64,000 nucleotides of DNA. It comes from Curtobacterium flaccumfaciens pv. betae. Its GTDB lineage: Bacteria > Actinomycetota > Actinomycetes > Actinomycetales > Microbacteriaceae. Location: contig NZ_JAPJDC010000001.1 in NCBI RefSeq assembly GCF_026241855.1, forward strand, positions 2,418,001 through 2,482,000. Direction: 5' to 3'. Made by a program: the position numbers and the translations under genes. Positions 41,440-49,329 of this stretch are shown piece after piece (position 1 is the stretch's first letter; each line of letters begins with the position of its first letter). The notes beneath the pieces were generated by a model. The model had not been told where the DNA came from. It saw nothing but the letters and a program-made list of their open reading frames with translations, and ran no database searches.

Positions 41440-41856
41440 TCAGTGCAGAGGAATTTCGCGGAGTACGCCGAGGACCTGGAGGATCTCGACCGGCAGCGGC
41501 AGTTGTACCTGCACTCCGCCGCCCGGAGAGCCGAAGCGACCGACTGCTGCGATCTCACCACGATACGCACCGAGGGATCCGAGGTCGTCCGCCGTCTTGT
41601 TGCGCTGCTGGAGCAGTGCGTTGACGAGTTCCTTGTCGATGCGCGACACGAAGTCCTCGATCGCGGCCGCGCGGTCCGCGTACTCGTGCACCCTCTCCTC
41701 CGTCGCACGCTCGTTCGTGGTCGAGACCACCCAGCGGCCGTCCGCCTCGTGAAGGGACGATACGTTCACGTCGTTGTGCGGTGCTCGCAGCCAGTTCAAG
41801 CCGGCACCGGCCGCTTCCGCGTCGGCGAGGTGTCGGAGCGCGTCGATCTGGTGCAT
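41440..41856 (-). CDS. Small protein family, copy 2, fused to an orphan TNT tail
   Basis: Open frame of 138 residues from ATG 41856. Residues 1-75 are a copy of the small protein family (LRAPHNDVN, WVVSTTNERATEERV, YADR-x(6)-DFVSRI). From about residue 103 the sequence turns into the end of a TNT domain: GRFGSPGGGVQVQL, then VEILQVLGVLREI, which aligns with the last 40 residues of the effector at 44808. The rest of the TNT domain is missing. This looks like a deletion junction between an old immunity-type gene and a displaced toxin end. The frame is also open upstream into an immunity remnant. Confidence 0.55.
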   Translation of the reverse strand: MHQIDALRHLADAEAAGAGLNWLRAPHNDVNVSSLHEADGRWVVSTTNERATEERVHEYADRAAAIEDFVSRIDKELVNALLQQRNKTADDLGSLGAYRGEIAAVGRFGSPGGGVQVQLPLPVEILQVLGVLREIPLH

Positions 41857-42035
41857 CGGTGTCAGTGCTCCTCGTACTCTCGGTGCATCAGCGGACGGCT
41901 CTGCTGGCGATGAGGTCGTTGAGGTCCCGCAGCAGCGCCAAGGTACATCTCCAGCGCAATGGACTCGTCCTCGTAGTGCCGCCAGCCGACCTCGAGACAC
42001 ATCGGACGGAAGACTGCCGGTGCGATGGCCCGGGT

Positions 42036-42452
42036 CATCGGAGGTGACGATCGCGATCACTTCGGGCAGAGAACAGAGCCGCACCCACGCGAGCTGGCAA
42101 ACGAGCGTTGTGCTGTCGTCAATGAGCACCTGAACGACGTGTTCCTCGCCTTCGGTCTCCCAGCGGAGCACCGTCCCGGATTTGTCCCTGAGGACGCCGA
42201 TGCCGTCCGGGACACTCGCCAGTCCGGGGAACCACGAGACACTGTTCCGCCAAGCCCCTTCCCGCAGCAGATCTCGAACGCGAACCCAGAGCCGGCGACG
42301 GCTATCCGGAACGTCGTCTCCAGCTCGCCGAACTCGAAGAGGACGAGGTCGCCCCGTCTGATACCCGGAGCAGAAGACAGGTCCGGTGGTTCGTTGCCCA
42401 CGAACTCCCCGAGCAGGTCGGCGTCATTGCGCGGGAGATCGCTGTGGTTCAA
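42036..42452 (-). pseudogene. Frameshifted immunity-like remnant 2
   Basis: Two overlapping frames each carry part of a protein like the immunity candidate at 44272. The first (from 42452) has FEFGELETTFRIAVAGSG, matching FGDHETLQRYSVSGTS. The second, from about 42230, reads SWFPGLASVPDGIGV, then VLRWETEGEEHVVQV and LPEVIAI, matching HWLP, LPEGF, VLLTWSASGTEHRVRF and PLNQIEE of the intact copy. The frame changes near 42230-42245 and the middle portion is missing. No start codon with a ribosome-binding site is left. Confidence 0.55.
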
Positions 42453-42519
42453 CCGGCTCCTCGCAAGGCTCTGAGCTCCCGGAGGTGACGCGTCGGGCTC
42501 GGCGAGGTCACCACGTCCA

Positions 42520-42922
42520 TCAATTGTTCAAGCGCCAGCTCACGCACCCGACAAAGTCGGTAGGCGGTACTCGCCTAGGCACACCGAACGCGCGGACAAA
42601 GTGTTCGTCGCTGCGGCCCTGCCACGAGAACGTCCACGTGCTGGCGACGACCGCCACCTGGACATCGTCGGGAGCCGTCGCTCTGGTACTCGACGAATCC
42701 GTGCACCCTCTTGACGAAGTCACCGATGGCCTCCTCACGATCTGAGTAGTCCTTAACGGACTCCTCGGTGGCGCGCTCGTTCGTCGTCGAGACACGCCAA
42801 CCGCCATCCATCACGTAGATGCTCGGCATGTCGGCCTCGTTCGAAGGCCGCCGCATCCAGCAGCAACGAATGCCAGCAGCTTCGGCCACGGCGAGCTCAC
42901 GCGTCGCGTCGACGTCGTCCAT
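42520..42922 (-). pseudogene. Small protein family, copy 3, probably frameshifted
   Basis: From ATG 42922 the first 80 residues are a good copy of the small protein family: CWMRRPSNEAD, GWRVSTTNERATEESV, DYSDREEAIGDFVKRV. Then the frame runs into Gly/Arg-rich sequence unlike protein and stops at 42575. The neighbouring frame from about 42690 to the stop at 42520 looks more natural (VQVAVVASTWTFSWQGR, then a Trp end). I think a frameshift near 42690 broke a longer gene. A shortened 115-residue product remains possible. Confidence 0.5.
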
Positions 42923-43037
42923 GGTTCGTCCTGCCTTCTCCGGCCGCTGCTCGAGGGCGTCGAGGACCCGGAGCATCCCGGCCCACGGTATCGGCCCGAC
43001 AATCCCGAACCGGCCGAAAGCGACGCTCGGCCGTCGA

Positions 43038-43043
43038 TACGCT
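43038..43043 (+). promoter_or_regulatory. Candidate leaderless -10 box for the second TNT-like gene
   Basis: TACGCT ends 6 nt before the GTG at 43050. The same spacing class is seen for its paralogue at 35600. Confidence 0.5.
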
Positions 43044-43049
43044 GGTCGG

Positions 43050-43691
43050 GTGGCCTTCTCTTCGCTCCGCGCAAACCTCGACCGCTCCGGTTTCACCTCA
43101 CAGTTCGTCGCGCTCCCCGGTGACGTGCTCGACGGACCGCCGCTCGAAGGCGCGCTCCGTATCGAGCCGTCCGGGACTGGCTTCGAGTTGCAGTGCGTGG
43201 ATTACGGCCAAGCGCGAGTGATCGGACGCGCAGAGGACGAGGACGGCGCAGCGGAGGTGCTCCGTGCGTTCCTCCGCCGCCCGATGCCGGCGCCCAGGAC
43301 GATCTCACGCAGAGAACTCGTTAGGCTCCGAGACTCGTCTGAGCGCTACCTTCCCGAACTGGCCGACCAGATCCGGTCCAGCGGCGGACAGGTCCTCATC
43401 CAGCTGCCCCCAGGAATCCCCGTGGACCGAGTCGGTGGGCCCGACGGATGGCTGCTCAACCCGTACGCCGCCTCGTTCGAATCGCGAGCGCTTCCGCCGA
43501 CCGCGCTGTCGCTCCCGTCGACCGTCCACCCGTACGTGACGACGGAGAACGTCCTCGTTCACGCCCAGATCACACTCCCCTGGTTCGGGCAGCCCGGCGG
43601 CGCGGTCCGCTTCTCGATCGCGGAGGGTGCGGAGACGATCCGCGATCTGCTCGTCAGTGGCGCGCTGCAGAGGATCGTCGTTCAGGACTGA
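43050..43691 (+). CDS. Stand-alone TNT-domain-like protein (paralogue B)
   Basis: Protein of 213 residues, the same length as its paralogue at 35600 and similar throughout: LPGDVLDGPPLEGALRI in the N-terminal domain, VDRVGGPDGWLLNP, SRALPP, WFGQPGGAVRFSI with the family Gln, and a DLLVSGAL end. It lies on the plus strand inside the minus-strand immunity region and is convergent with the broken immunity copy, which ends 35 nt away. GTG 43050 is chosen from the -10 box and the alignment with the paralogue; a longer open frame antisense to the small-protein copy is a shadow. It may have moved here with the cassette, or protect against or add to the ESX effector. Confidence 0.7.
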   Translation: MAFSSLRANLDRSGFTSQFVALPGDVLDGPPLEGALRIEPSGTGFELQCVDYGQARVIGRAEDEDGAAEVLRAFLRRPMPAPRTISRRELVRLRDSSERYLPELADQIRSSGGQVLIQLPPGIPVDRVGGPDGWLLNPYAASFESRALPPTALSLPSTVHPYVTTENVLVHAQITLPWFGQPGGAVRFSIAEGAETIRDLLVSGALQRIVVQD

Positions 43692-43725
43692 ACGGACGGC
43701 CGCGCCTCGTGCCGAGAGACCGGAG

Positions 43726-44280
43726 TCAATCGGGAAGCGCAGGCTCGGCGAATGCTCGCCGGGAACCGGTCTCGAGCGCGCACTGCTCGATGCGGTCCAC
43801 GGGAACACGCGCCACCGTTGCGAACGGCAACGAAACGACCCCTCCCGAACCAGGCACGGTGCGGGGCGCCGTGCGCCGTCCACCGGAGCACGTTCAACGT
43901 GGACTCGACCGTCGACGTCATGCCAGCGGGAAGCTCCTGGGGGTGATCGATGCAGCCAGTGGGCGCGTTCGAGGTCAGCTCGATCTCGGGTGACACCAGC
44001 GGCAGAGGACGCGATTCGACGCGCAGCATCGTCACCGTCTCCGTCTCTGAACACGACATCTGTCCAGTCTCCCGAGCCTCGGTCGCCTCGCCATCCCAGG
44101 ACTTCCGAGTCCTGCACGACGTAACGCTCCAACGTCTCGTGATCGCCGAACTCCACGAGCGTCGGCTCGGTGACGACCCGCTCATGCCCAGCACTGCGCA
44201 AGAGGACCACGAGCACCTCGAGGCACGGTATTGCGGCGTAGTCCGATGGATCAGCGGCACGACGGAGTCGTTCAGCGCGA
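43726..44280 (-). pseudogene. Frameshifted immunity gene copy (remnant 1)
   Basis: A tandem copy of the gene at 44272, broken at least twice. The first frame reads LLRSAGHERVVTEP, VEFGDHETLERYVVQ and GWRGDRG. A second frame carries ELPAGMTSTVE, then VLRWTAHGAPHRAWFG. A third gives LPFATVARVPVDRIEQCALETGSRRAFAEP and stops at 43726. Each piece aligns in order with the intact copy. Its beginning overlaps the stop codon of that copy, so it arose by tandem duplication. Confidence 0.8.
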
Positions 44281-44811
44281 AGCAGCGGACGCCGCGGCCG
44301 CGAACGCCGAGCGGGCGTCGAGCTGGAGCGCGCACTCTTCGATCTGGTTCAGCGGCACCCGTGCCACGGCCGAGAACTGCACCGCATGGGCCTCCGGGAG
44401 AGCGCCGCCGAAACGGACTCGGTGTTCCGTTCCCGATGCGCTCCAGGTGAGGAGAACACCGGCGCCGTTTTGCTCCATAGTGAACCCTTCGGGGAGTTCG
44501 TGCTCTTGGTCGGGAAGCCAATGTGCGATCGGCAGGCCACGAGCTTCGCGAATGTACCCACTCGCGTCCGCGACGATCCACAATTCCGCGTCCGTGGCCG
44601 ACCCGAACCGTGTGCCGGTCAGGGCGCCACGCCCCCGGTCTCCACGCCACTCCTCGACCGACGTGCCTGACACCGAGTACCGCTGCAGTGTCTCGTGATC
44701 GCCGAACTGCACCCTTCGCGGTTCACACGTGACGAGGTCGTTTCCGGCACGCAGCAGGACGTCCTCGAGGTACTGGAGGTCGGCGAACTCGCCTGGTTCA
44801 CTGTCGGTCAA
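44272..44811 (-). CDS. Candidate immunity protein for the TNT effector
   Basis: Cytosolic protein of 179 residues whose ATG overlaps the effector stop by 4 nt (ATGA), the standard place for an immunity gene. It has two half-like regions: VQFGDHETLQRYSVSGTSV with WRGDRG, and VLLTWSASGTEHRVRF with PLNQIEECAL. Length is close to IFT, the antitoxin of the M. tuberculosis TNT (about 166 residues), but I cannot claim homology. An Ala/Ser-rich tail closes it. Two broken relatives follow downstream, which is typical of immunity gene turnover. It probably binds the TNT domain before secretion or neutralises toxin from sister cells. Confidence 0.7.
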   Translation of the reverse strand: MTDSEPGEFADLQYLEDVLLRAGNDLVTCEPRRVQFGDHETLQRYSVSGTSVEEWRGDRGRGALTGTRFGSATDAELWIVADASGYIREARGLPIAHWLPDQEHELPEGFTMEQNGAGVLLTWSASGTEHRVRFGGALPEAHAVQFSAVARVPLNQIEECALQLDARSAFAAAASAASR

Positions 44812-47054
44812 CTCAGGATTCCCAATCTCTTGAGGTCGGTGACGGAAACGAACTCAATCGGATCGCCCGGCTTGAAGAACCGCACCTGCAGTCCACCGCC
44901 AGGGTGCCCGAAAGCCGGAGCGATCTCGCTCACCTCGATCTTCAGTCCCTTTCCTTCGAATGCAGCGGCATCAAAGTCGAACGTCGAGTACTTGTCGCTG
45001 AGGTTGGACGGCGGCAACGCTCGCTCTTCGAATGACGTCCCGGGGAACGAGAGGAATTCGCCCTTGTCCGCACCGAGCCGGTCCAACTGCGACCCGTACT
45101 GCTGCACGAACAACTGCGGATCCGTCCAGTCGACGCGATGGCCAGCAACAGCTCCCGCGTTGCCCGGGTACTCCGGCGCGTACGACTGCCAGTTCTCGTT
45201 CCAGTCGATGTACCGGTCTTCCCAGCCGTCCCGCGTGAGGTAGTTGCCGTCGGCGTCCTTGCCGTACAGGCTGTTCGGATTGCCCCAGTCGTCGACGAGA
45301 GCGCGCACTTCGTCGCTCATCCCCGCGCCCTTGTACGTCGGGTCGTCAGGAGCTCGGTAGTTCTCACCGAGCTCGTCGAAGTGGAGGTGCGGCTGGCCGT
45401 AGCCGGGCCGCTCGGCATCGCCCCGGGCCGACTCGTCACGCTCCCAGCCGGGACCACTGGGATCGTCGGAGAACACCGGGTCCGTCGAACGGTCGTAGTG
45501 GTGCGGGGGCGGAGTCCCGGACCCGTCGTGCCCGTCGCCGTCCGGCCGACCACCACCGGCGCCGTGATCGGCATCCGTGCCGTGGCCCGACCCACCGTGC
45601 CCGGCCGAATCGCCCCCGTGCCCTGCCCCGCCGTGCGATCCCGACGTCGAACCGCCGTCGCCTGTCGTCGTCTCACCGTGCTCCCCGCGCCCACCGGCCC
45701 CCACGAGCGCCGGCTCCCGCTCCGGCGCGTGCATCGTCGCGTCGCCGGCGTCGGCCCGCGCGTTCGCGTCGCTCCCCGCCCGCACGTCCGCGTCCGCCTC
45801 GGTCCGAGCCGGCGGCACCTCGACGTCGGTGTCGCCGTGCCGTCCGTGCAGGTAGTCACCGAGCCCGGTCTTGAAGTCGGCGAGGCGCCCGGTCGACCCG
45901 ACCGCGTCGTCACCGACACCCTTGGTCATGATCGTCTTGAGCTCATCGAGCCTCGGCAGCACCTTGGTCAGGCCCTTCGAGACCCACGCGCCGGCATCGA
46001 CGAGATCGAGGTACTTCCCCGCCTTGCCGACGGCCCCCGCGACTTCGCCGACCTTGCCGACGGCGCCGAGCTTGCCCGCCTGCCCGACGATCGGGACGAC
46101 GATCGAGCCGATCCCCCACAGCGCCTGTCCGGCGGCGCGACCGGGGTCCCTGCCCCATTCGTCCCAACCGACGGTGGCCTTCCCCAGCTGGGTCCACGCC
46201 TCGCGCTGGAGGTCGGGGTCCTTCTGCATGGTCTTCGTGTTGAAGCCGGTGAGGGCGAGGACCCCACTCCACGACGTCGCCGCGGTCTCCAGGTGGAAGC
46301 CCGTGCCGTCCAGACCGACGAGGGTGCCGAGCCCCTTCACGGTGCCCCAGACGCCGTCGACGGCGACGCCCGTGAGCATGTTCGGCAGGAAGTCGACGGT
46401 CTTCTCGGAGCACGATTCCTTCCGCTCCGACGCGGTCCCCCACGGCAGCTTCGTGCCGGCGGGCAGTTTGTCGTACCCGTAGGCGAGGGCGTCGTCCGAA
46501 CCACTGCCGCTCATCGCGTGCAGCGGTTGCAGGCCGGACAGCCCGCGGATGGTGTTCGCGCAGGTGCGCTCGGCAGCCTGGTACGCCACCACCTGGGCGG
46601 CGACGCCGTTGATGATCGCGTTGTTCTCGTCGGTCAGGGTCTCGTCCTGGTCCCAGGACTCGACGGTCGCGTTGTTGCCGTACTCGGTCGTCGCGGTCTT
46701 CGGGGTGAACGCGTCGACGTCGCGGTGCAGCTGCTCGGCACGCGTAACGTACGCCTTGAGCGCAGCGACGATCGGTGTGACCTCGGTGACGAACGTGTCG
46801 AGCGCCTTCGCCGCGGCGTCCAGGTCGTCGCCGAACGTCGTGCCCTGGGGCCCGATGGGCGTCATGACCGCGAAGAGTTCCTGATCGCTCGGGCCCTCGT
46901 AGGAACCGGAGATGCCGCTCCAGGCGGTGACGATGTCGGCCGTGCCGTCGCGGACGGCTGACGCGACGGTCCGCAGCGAAGCGGCGCCGCTCGTGATCGC
47001 CTCGAGCTGGACGTCCGTGTACGGGATGGCTCCCGTCTTGACGACGCCGGTCAC
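44808..47054 (-). CDS. ESX-linked effector with C-terminal TNT (NAD+ glycohydrolase-like) domain
   Basis: Polymorphic toxin of 748 residues. Residues about 1-200 are helical and resemble WXG/LXG-type ESX targeting regions. A central Gly/Ala-rich, partly hydrophobic stretch lies at about 215-390, and a His/Gly/Asp-rich linker at about 395-545. The last 190 residues form a TNT-like domain: WNENWQSYAPEYPGNAGA, QLDRLGADKGEFL, FEERALPPSNLS, then APAFGHPGGGLQVRF and VSVTDLKRLGIL. In TNT proteins the motif is normally (F/W)GQPGG with an important Gln; here it is His. GTG 47054 overlaps the preceding stop (GTGA). Secretion by the neighbouring ESX system and NAD+ depletion in rivals or hosts are inferred. 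Confidence 0.82.
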   Translation of the reverse strand: MTGVVKTGAIPYTDVQLEAITSGAASLRTVASAVRDGTADIVTAWSGISGSYEGPSDQELFAVMTPIGPQGTTFGDDLDAAAKALDTFVTEVTPIVAALKAYVTRAEQLHRDVDAFTPKTATTEYGNNATVESWDQDETLTDENNAIINGVAAQVVAYQAAERTCANTIRGLSGLQPLHAMSGSGSDDALAYGYDKLPAGTKLPWGTASERKESCSEKTVDFLPNMLTGVAVDGVWGTVKGLGTLVGLDGTGFHLETAATSWSGVLALTGFNTKTMQKDPDLQREAWTQLGKATVGWDEWGRDPGRAAGQALWGIGSIVVPIVGQAGKLGAVGKVGEVAGAVGKAGKYLDLVDAGAWVSKGLTKVLPRLDELKTIMTKGVGDDAVGSTGRLADFKTGLGDYLHGRHGDTDVEVPPARTEADADVRAGSDANARADAGDATMHAPEREPALVGAGGRGEHGETTTGDGGSTSGSHGGAGHGGDSAGHGGSGHGTDADHGAGGGRPDGDGHDGSGTPPPHHYDRSTDPVFSDDPSGPGWERDESARGDAERPGYGQPHLHFDELGENYRAPDDPTYKGAGMSDEVRALVDDWGNPNSLYGKDADGNYLTRDGWEDRYIDWNENWQSYAPEYPGNAGAVAGHRVDWTDPQLFVQQYGSQLDRLGADKGEFLSFPGTSFEERALPPSNLSDKYSTFDFDAAAFEGKGLKIEVSEIAPAFGHPGGGLQVRFFKPGDPIEFVSVTDLKRLGILS

Positions 47055-47434
47055 CGGTCGAACATCCCGTCGAACGCGCGGAAGTCGCCGTTGGTGGACG
47101 CCGTGACGGCGTTCGCCTGCGCCGTGGCAGCACCCATCTCGTCATCGCCGTCGACGATGGCACGTGTCGCGCCGGCAGCGCCGTAGAGCGACGCCTGGAT
47201 CCGGTTCTGGATCCCCGTCAGTGTGGCCTGCCGGTGCTCGAAGAACCCGGCGAGCGCCTCACCGATCACCGGTGACTGTGCTGCCGTCGCGGCGTCCTGC
47301 ACGACTTCTCCGACACCCTGGATCGATCCGTCCGCGGATCCGCCCAGAGCGTTGTTCATCGTCGTGGTCTTGGTCGAGACGTCCGTCAGGACGGCCTCGA
47401 CCCCGGCGGGGTCGACCCGCCATCCGTCGACCAC
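47051..47434 (-). CDS. Small helical ESX partner protein (DUF6507-like)
   Basis: Protein of 127 residues from GTG 47434. It begins WRVDPAGVEAVLTDV (about residues 4-18), the opening seen in DUF6507-type proteins near actinobacterial ESX substrates, and continues as two long helices with conserved Gly turns (GEVVQDAATAAQSPVIGEAL). It lacks a clear WXG motif. It follows the ESAT-6-like gene after one nucleotide and overlaps the effector start by 4 nt, so it may be a chaperone or co-secreted partner. The family name is a tentative match from memory. Confidence 0.65.
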   Translation of the reverse strand: MVDGWRVDPAGVEAVLTDVSTKTTTMNNALGGSADGSIQGVGEVVQDAATAAQSPVIGEALAGFFEHRQATLTGIQNRIQASLYGAAGATRAIVDGDDEMGAATAQANAVTASTNGDFRAFDGMFDR

Positions 47435-47435
47435 G

Positions 47436-47753
47436 TCAGCCGATGTTGCCGACGGCCGACTTCGCCTTGCTGATGGCCGACTGCGCCGACTCGTCGTTCG
47501 ACTGCAGCGATGCACGCAGCGTCGCGATGATCTGCTTGACCTCGCCGGCGACGGTGTTCCACCGCTGTTCCTTGGCGTGGTACTCGTCCGAGACGCCGTC
47601 GGCCTGGTAGTCGGCCATGGCTGCCTTCACGTCGGAGTCACGCTGCGCGATGAGCGACTCGAGCTGCGCCGCGACGGCGTTGAAGTTGTCCTGTGCGTTC
47701 TGCGAGGCCGCGACGTCGTAGTCGCGACGATCTGCCTGGTTGCCACCGCTCAT
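47436..47753 (-). CDS. ESAT-6-like (WXG100 superfamily) protein
   Basis: Protein of 105 residues predicted as a helical hairpin. The first helix (about 15-50) is followed by a turn region YQADGVSDEYHAKEQRWNTV, where RW replaces the usual WxG, and a second helix rich in Ala, Ser and Gln. It resembles the actinobacterial pore-forming ESAT-6 type rather than EsxA itself. Likely a secreted partner of the WXG100 protein encoded 30 nt upstream or of the effector downstream. It is part of the five-gene minus-strand set. Confidence 0.78.
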   Translation of the reverse strand: MSGGNQADRRDYDVAASQNAQDNFNAVAAQLESLIAQRDSDVKAAMADYQADGVSDEYHAKEQRWNTVAGEVKQIIATLRASLQSNDESAQSAISKAKSAVGNIG

Positions 47754-47782
47754 GGTGTTCTCTCCCTCTCCCCGAAGATCCG

Positions 47783-48118
47783 TCAGGCGCGGCCGCTGAA
47801 GCGGGCCGCGTCGAAGTTCGAGCTGCCCTCGAGCGAGCTCGTGGACTGCGCCATGTCCTGGTCGCCTTCCTGGAACGAACGGTCCATGCCCGAGATGCCC
47901 TGCAGCACGCTCGCGAGCGCACCGTTCAGCTCGTTGGCGATGGTGTCGGTCTCGGCCTTGAAACGGTCGAAGGCCTGTCGACCGGCACCGTTGAAGCGAC
48001 CCTGCAGCGGCTCGGCCGAGTCGGCCAGCTTGCGCACGAGCGTCCCCAGGTCACCGGAAGCACCGGACGTCTGCTTGGTCAGGTTGGTCAGGACCTGAGC
48101 CCCCATCGCGAACTTCAT
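47783..48118 (-). CDS. WXG100 family type VII secretion protein
   Basis: Protein of 111 residues, a helix-turn-helix of ESX substrates. The turn has GRFNGAGRQAFDRFKAE (about 41-57), where FNGAG stands for WxG. The second helix ends in QDMAQSTSSLEGSSNF, with a C-terminal tail of about 15 residues that may hold the YxxxD-type export signal in altered form. ATG 48118 follows GGAGAGG at 7 nt. It is the first gene of the substrate set and is transcribed divergently from the secretion machine across 128 nt. Confidence 0.85.
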   Translation of the reverse strand: MKFAMGAQVLTNLTKQTSGASGDLGTLVRKLADSAEPLQGRFNGAGRQAFDRFKAETDTIANELNGALASVLQGISGMDRSFQEGDQDMAQSTSSLEGSSNFDAARFSGRA

Positions 48119-48246
48119 CGCGCATCCTCTCCGTCGTTCCCCCACCCCGAACGGGTGACAGCGAATACACGCAGCGTAGACCACGTCCGCCGCGCGCGTC
48201 ACCCTTCGGTTCTGACATGATCGTTCCTGCCGAGGGGAGGTGGGGC
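48119..48246. promoter_or_regulatory. Divergent promoter region of the ESX locus
   Basis: 128 nt between the WXG100 gene and the FHA gene. It must carry the promoters for both halves of the locus. On the minus strand, TACGCT (about 48172-48177) is a possible -10 box. On the plus strand no convincing box is seen, but the FHA gene has a strong GGGGAGG ribosome-binding site. Shared control of substrates and machine is likely. Confidence 0.5.
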
Positions 48247-49329
48247 ATGTCGTCGATCGTGGTCGAGTCCGTGGTACCCGTGCTGACCTGTGGTCGCTGC
48301 GGGGTCGCGACGAGCCAGGGCCAGCGCTTCTGCACCGACTGCGGTGCCCTCCTCGGGCGAACGATCGGCTCCGCCGAGTACGACGCCGTGCAGGGCGTCG
48401 CCACGGCCCCGGCCGGTGCTGTCGTCCTCGCCCGGCTGGTGGACGTCGTCGTCTGCCTGCTCGGCGGTGCCGCCGGCGCCGCCCTCCTCTTCCTCGCCCA
48501 CACCGCGGTCCCCTCCTCCGACCCCGTGGGTACCGCCGTCGCCGGAGCGGTCGCCGGGCTCGTCGTGACGACCGCGATCGTGGTGATGCGTGCCTCCAGG
48601 ACGGGCCGCGGGCCGGGCGGGCTGCTCCTCCGTACCCGCGTCGTCGACGTCGACGACGCGCTGCCCGCCGGGCCCGTCCGACAGCTCGCCCGACTCGGTG
48701 GCGGTCGGCACCGACGTGCGCCCGGAGCCGGCCCGTGGGCCGCGGCGACGGGCACGGTGACCGCGTCGCTGCAGCGCGGACGCGAGCCGCTCGACCCCGC
48801 GGTGCCCGCGCTCGGCACCGCCTTCGGTGCCGCCGCGTCGGCGGGTGTCCGTCCGGGGTCGGCGCCGCTGCCTGGAGGCGCGGTGCAGGCTGGTCTCGAC
48901 GCCACCCGTCGTGCGGGGTTCGGTCCCACCCCCGCGTCCGGGTTCGCGGCGGTGCCCGCGCCGACCGCACCCGTGGCCGACGACTCGGTACCGCCCGACG
49001 CGGTCGTGCTGCGCTTCGACTCCGGTGCGGTGCACTGGTTCCACGGCACGTGCGTGGTCGGCCGGAACCCCGAGGCCGAGCCCGGCGTGGCGACCGTCGC
49101 GGTGCCGGACCTGTCGCGCACGCTGTCGAAGACGCACGTCGCCCTCGTGCAGGCGGCGGGAGTCGTGGTGCTGCGCGACCTCGGCTCGACCAACGGCACC
49201 TCGGTGATCCGCTCGGACGCCTCGTTCGAGGACCTCGTCCCCGGCGTCGACCTGCCCGTGCCCGCAGGCGCGACGGTCCGGATCGGCGACCACGCGTTCG
49301 TGGTCGACCGGGTCGGAGCGACGCCGTGA
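48247..49329 (+). CDS. FHA domain membrane protein with zinc ribbon
   Basis: Protein of 360 residues. It opens with a zinc ribbon (CGRC at about 18-21 and CTDC at 31-34), followed by an RDD-like region with two hydrophobic helices (about 58-105). A Pro/Ala/Gly-rich linker leads to a C-terminal FHA domain (about 255-350) with VVGRNPE, SKTHVAL and DLGSTNGTSV, which binds phosphothreonine. FHA proteins occur in many ESX and T7SSb loci and may sense kinase signals to activate secretion. Start ATG 48247 is supported by GGGGAGG. The stop overlaps the next start (GTGA). Confidence 0.82.
   Translation: MSSIVVESVVPVLTCGRCGVATSQGQRFCTDCGALLGRTIGSAEYDAVQGVATAPAGAVVLARLVDVVVCLLGGAAGAALLFLAHTAVPSSDPVGTAVAGAVAGLVVTTAIVVMRASRTGRGPGGLLLRTRVVDVDDALPAGPVRQLARLGGGRHRRAPGAGPWAAATGTVTASLQRGREPLDPAVPALGTAFGAAASAGVRPGSAPLPGGAVQAGLDATRRAGFGPTPASGFAAVPAPTAPVADDSVPPDAVVLRFDSGAVHWFHGTCVVGRNPEAEPGVATVAVPDLSRTLSKTHVALVQAAGVVVLRDLGSTNGTSVIRSDASFEDLVPGVDLPVPAGATVRIGDHAFVVDRVGATP

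Noticed and set aside
48217..48246. Upstream ATG at 48217 for the FHA protein
   Set aside because: It would add ten residues, but the ATG at 48247 has the strong GGGGAGG ribosome-binding site and the protein looks complete from there.
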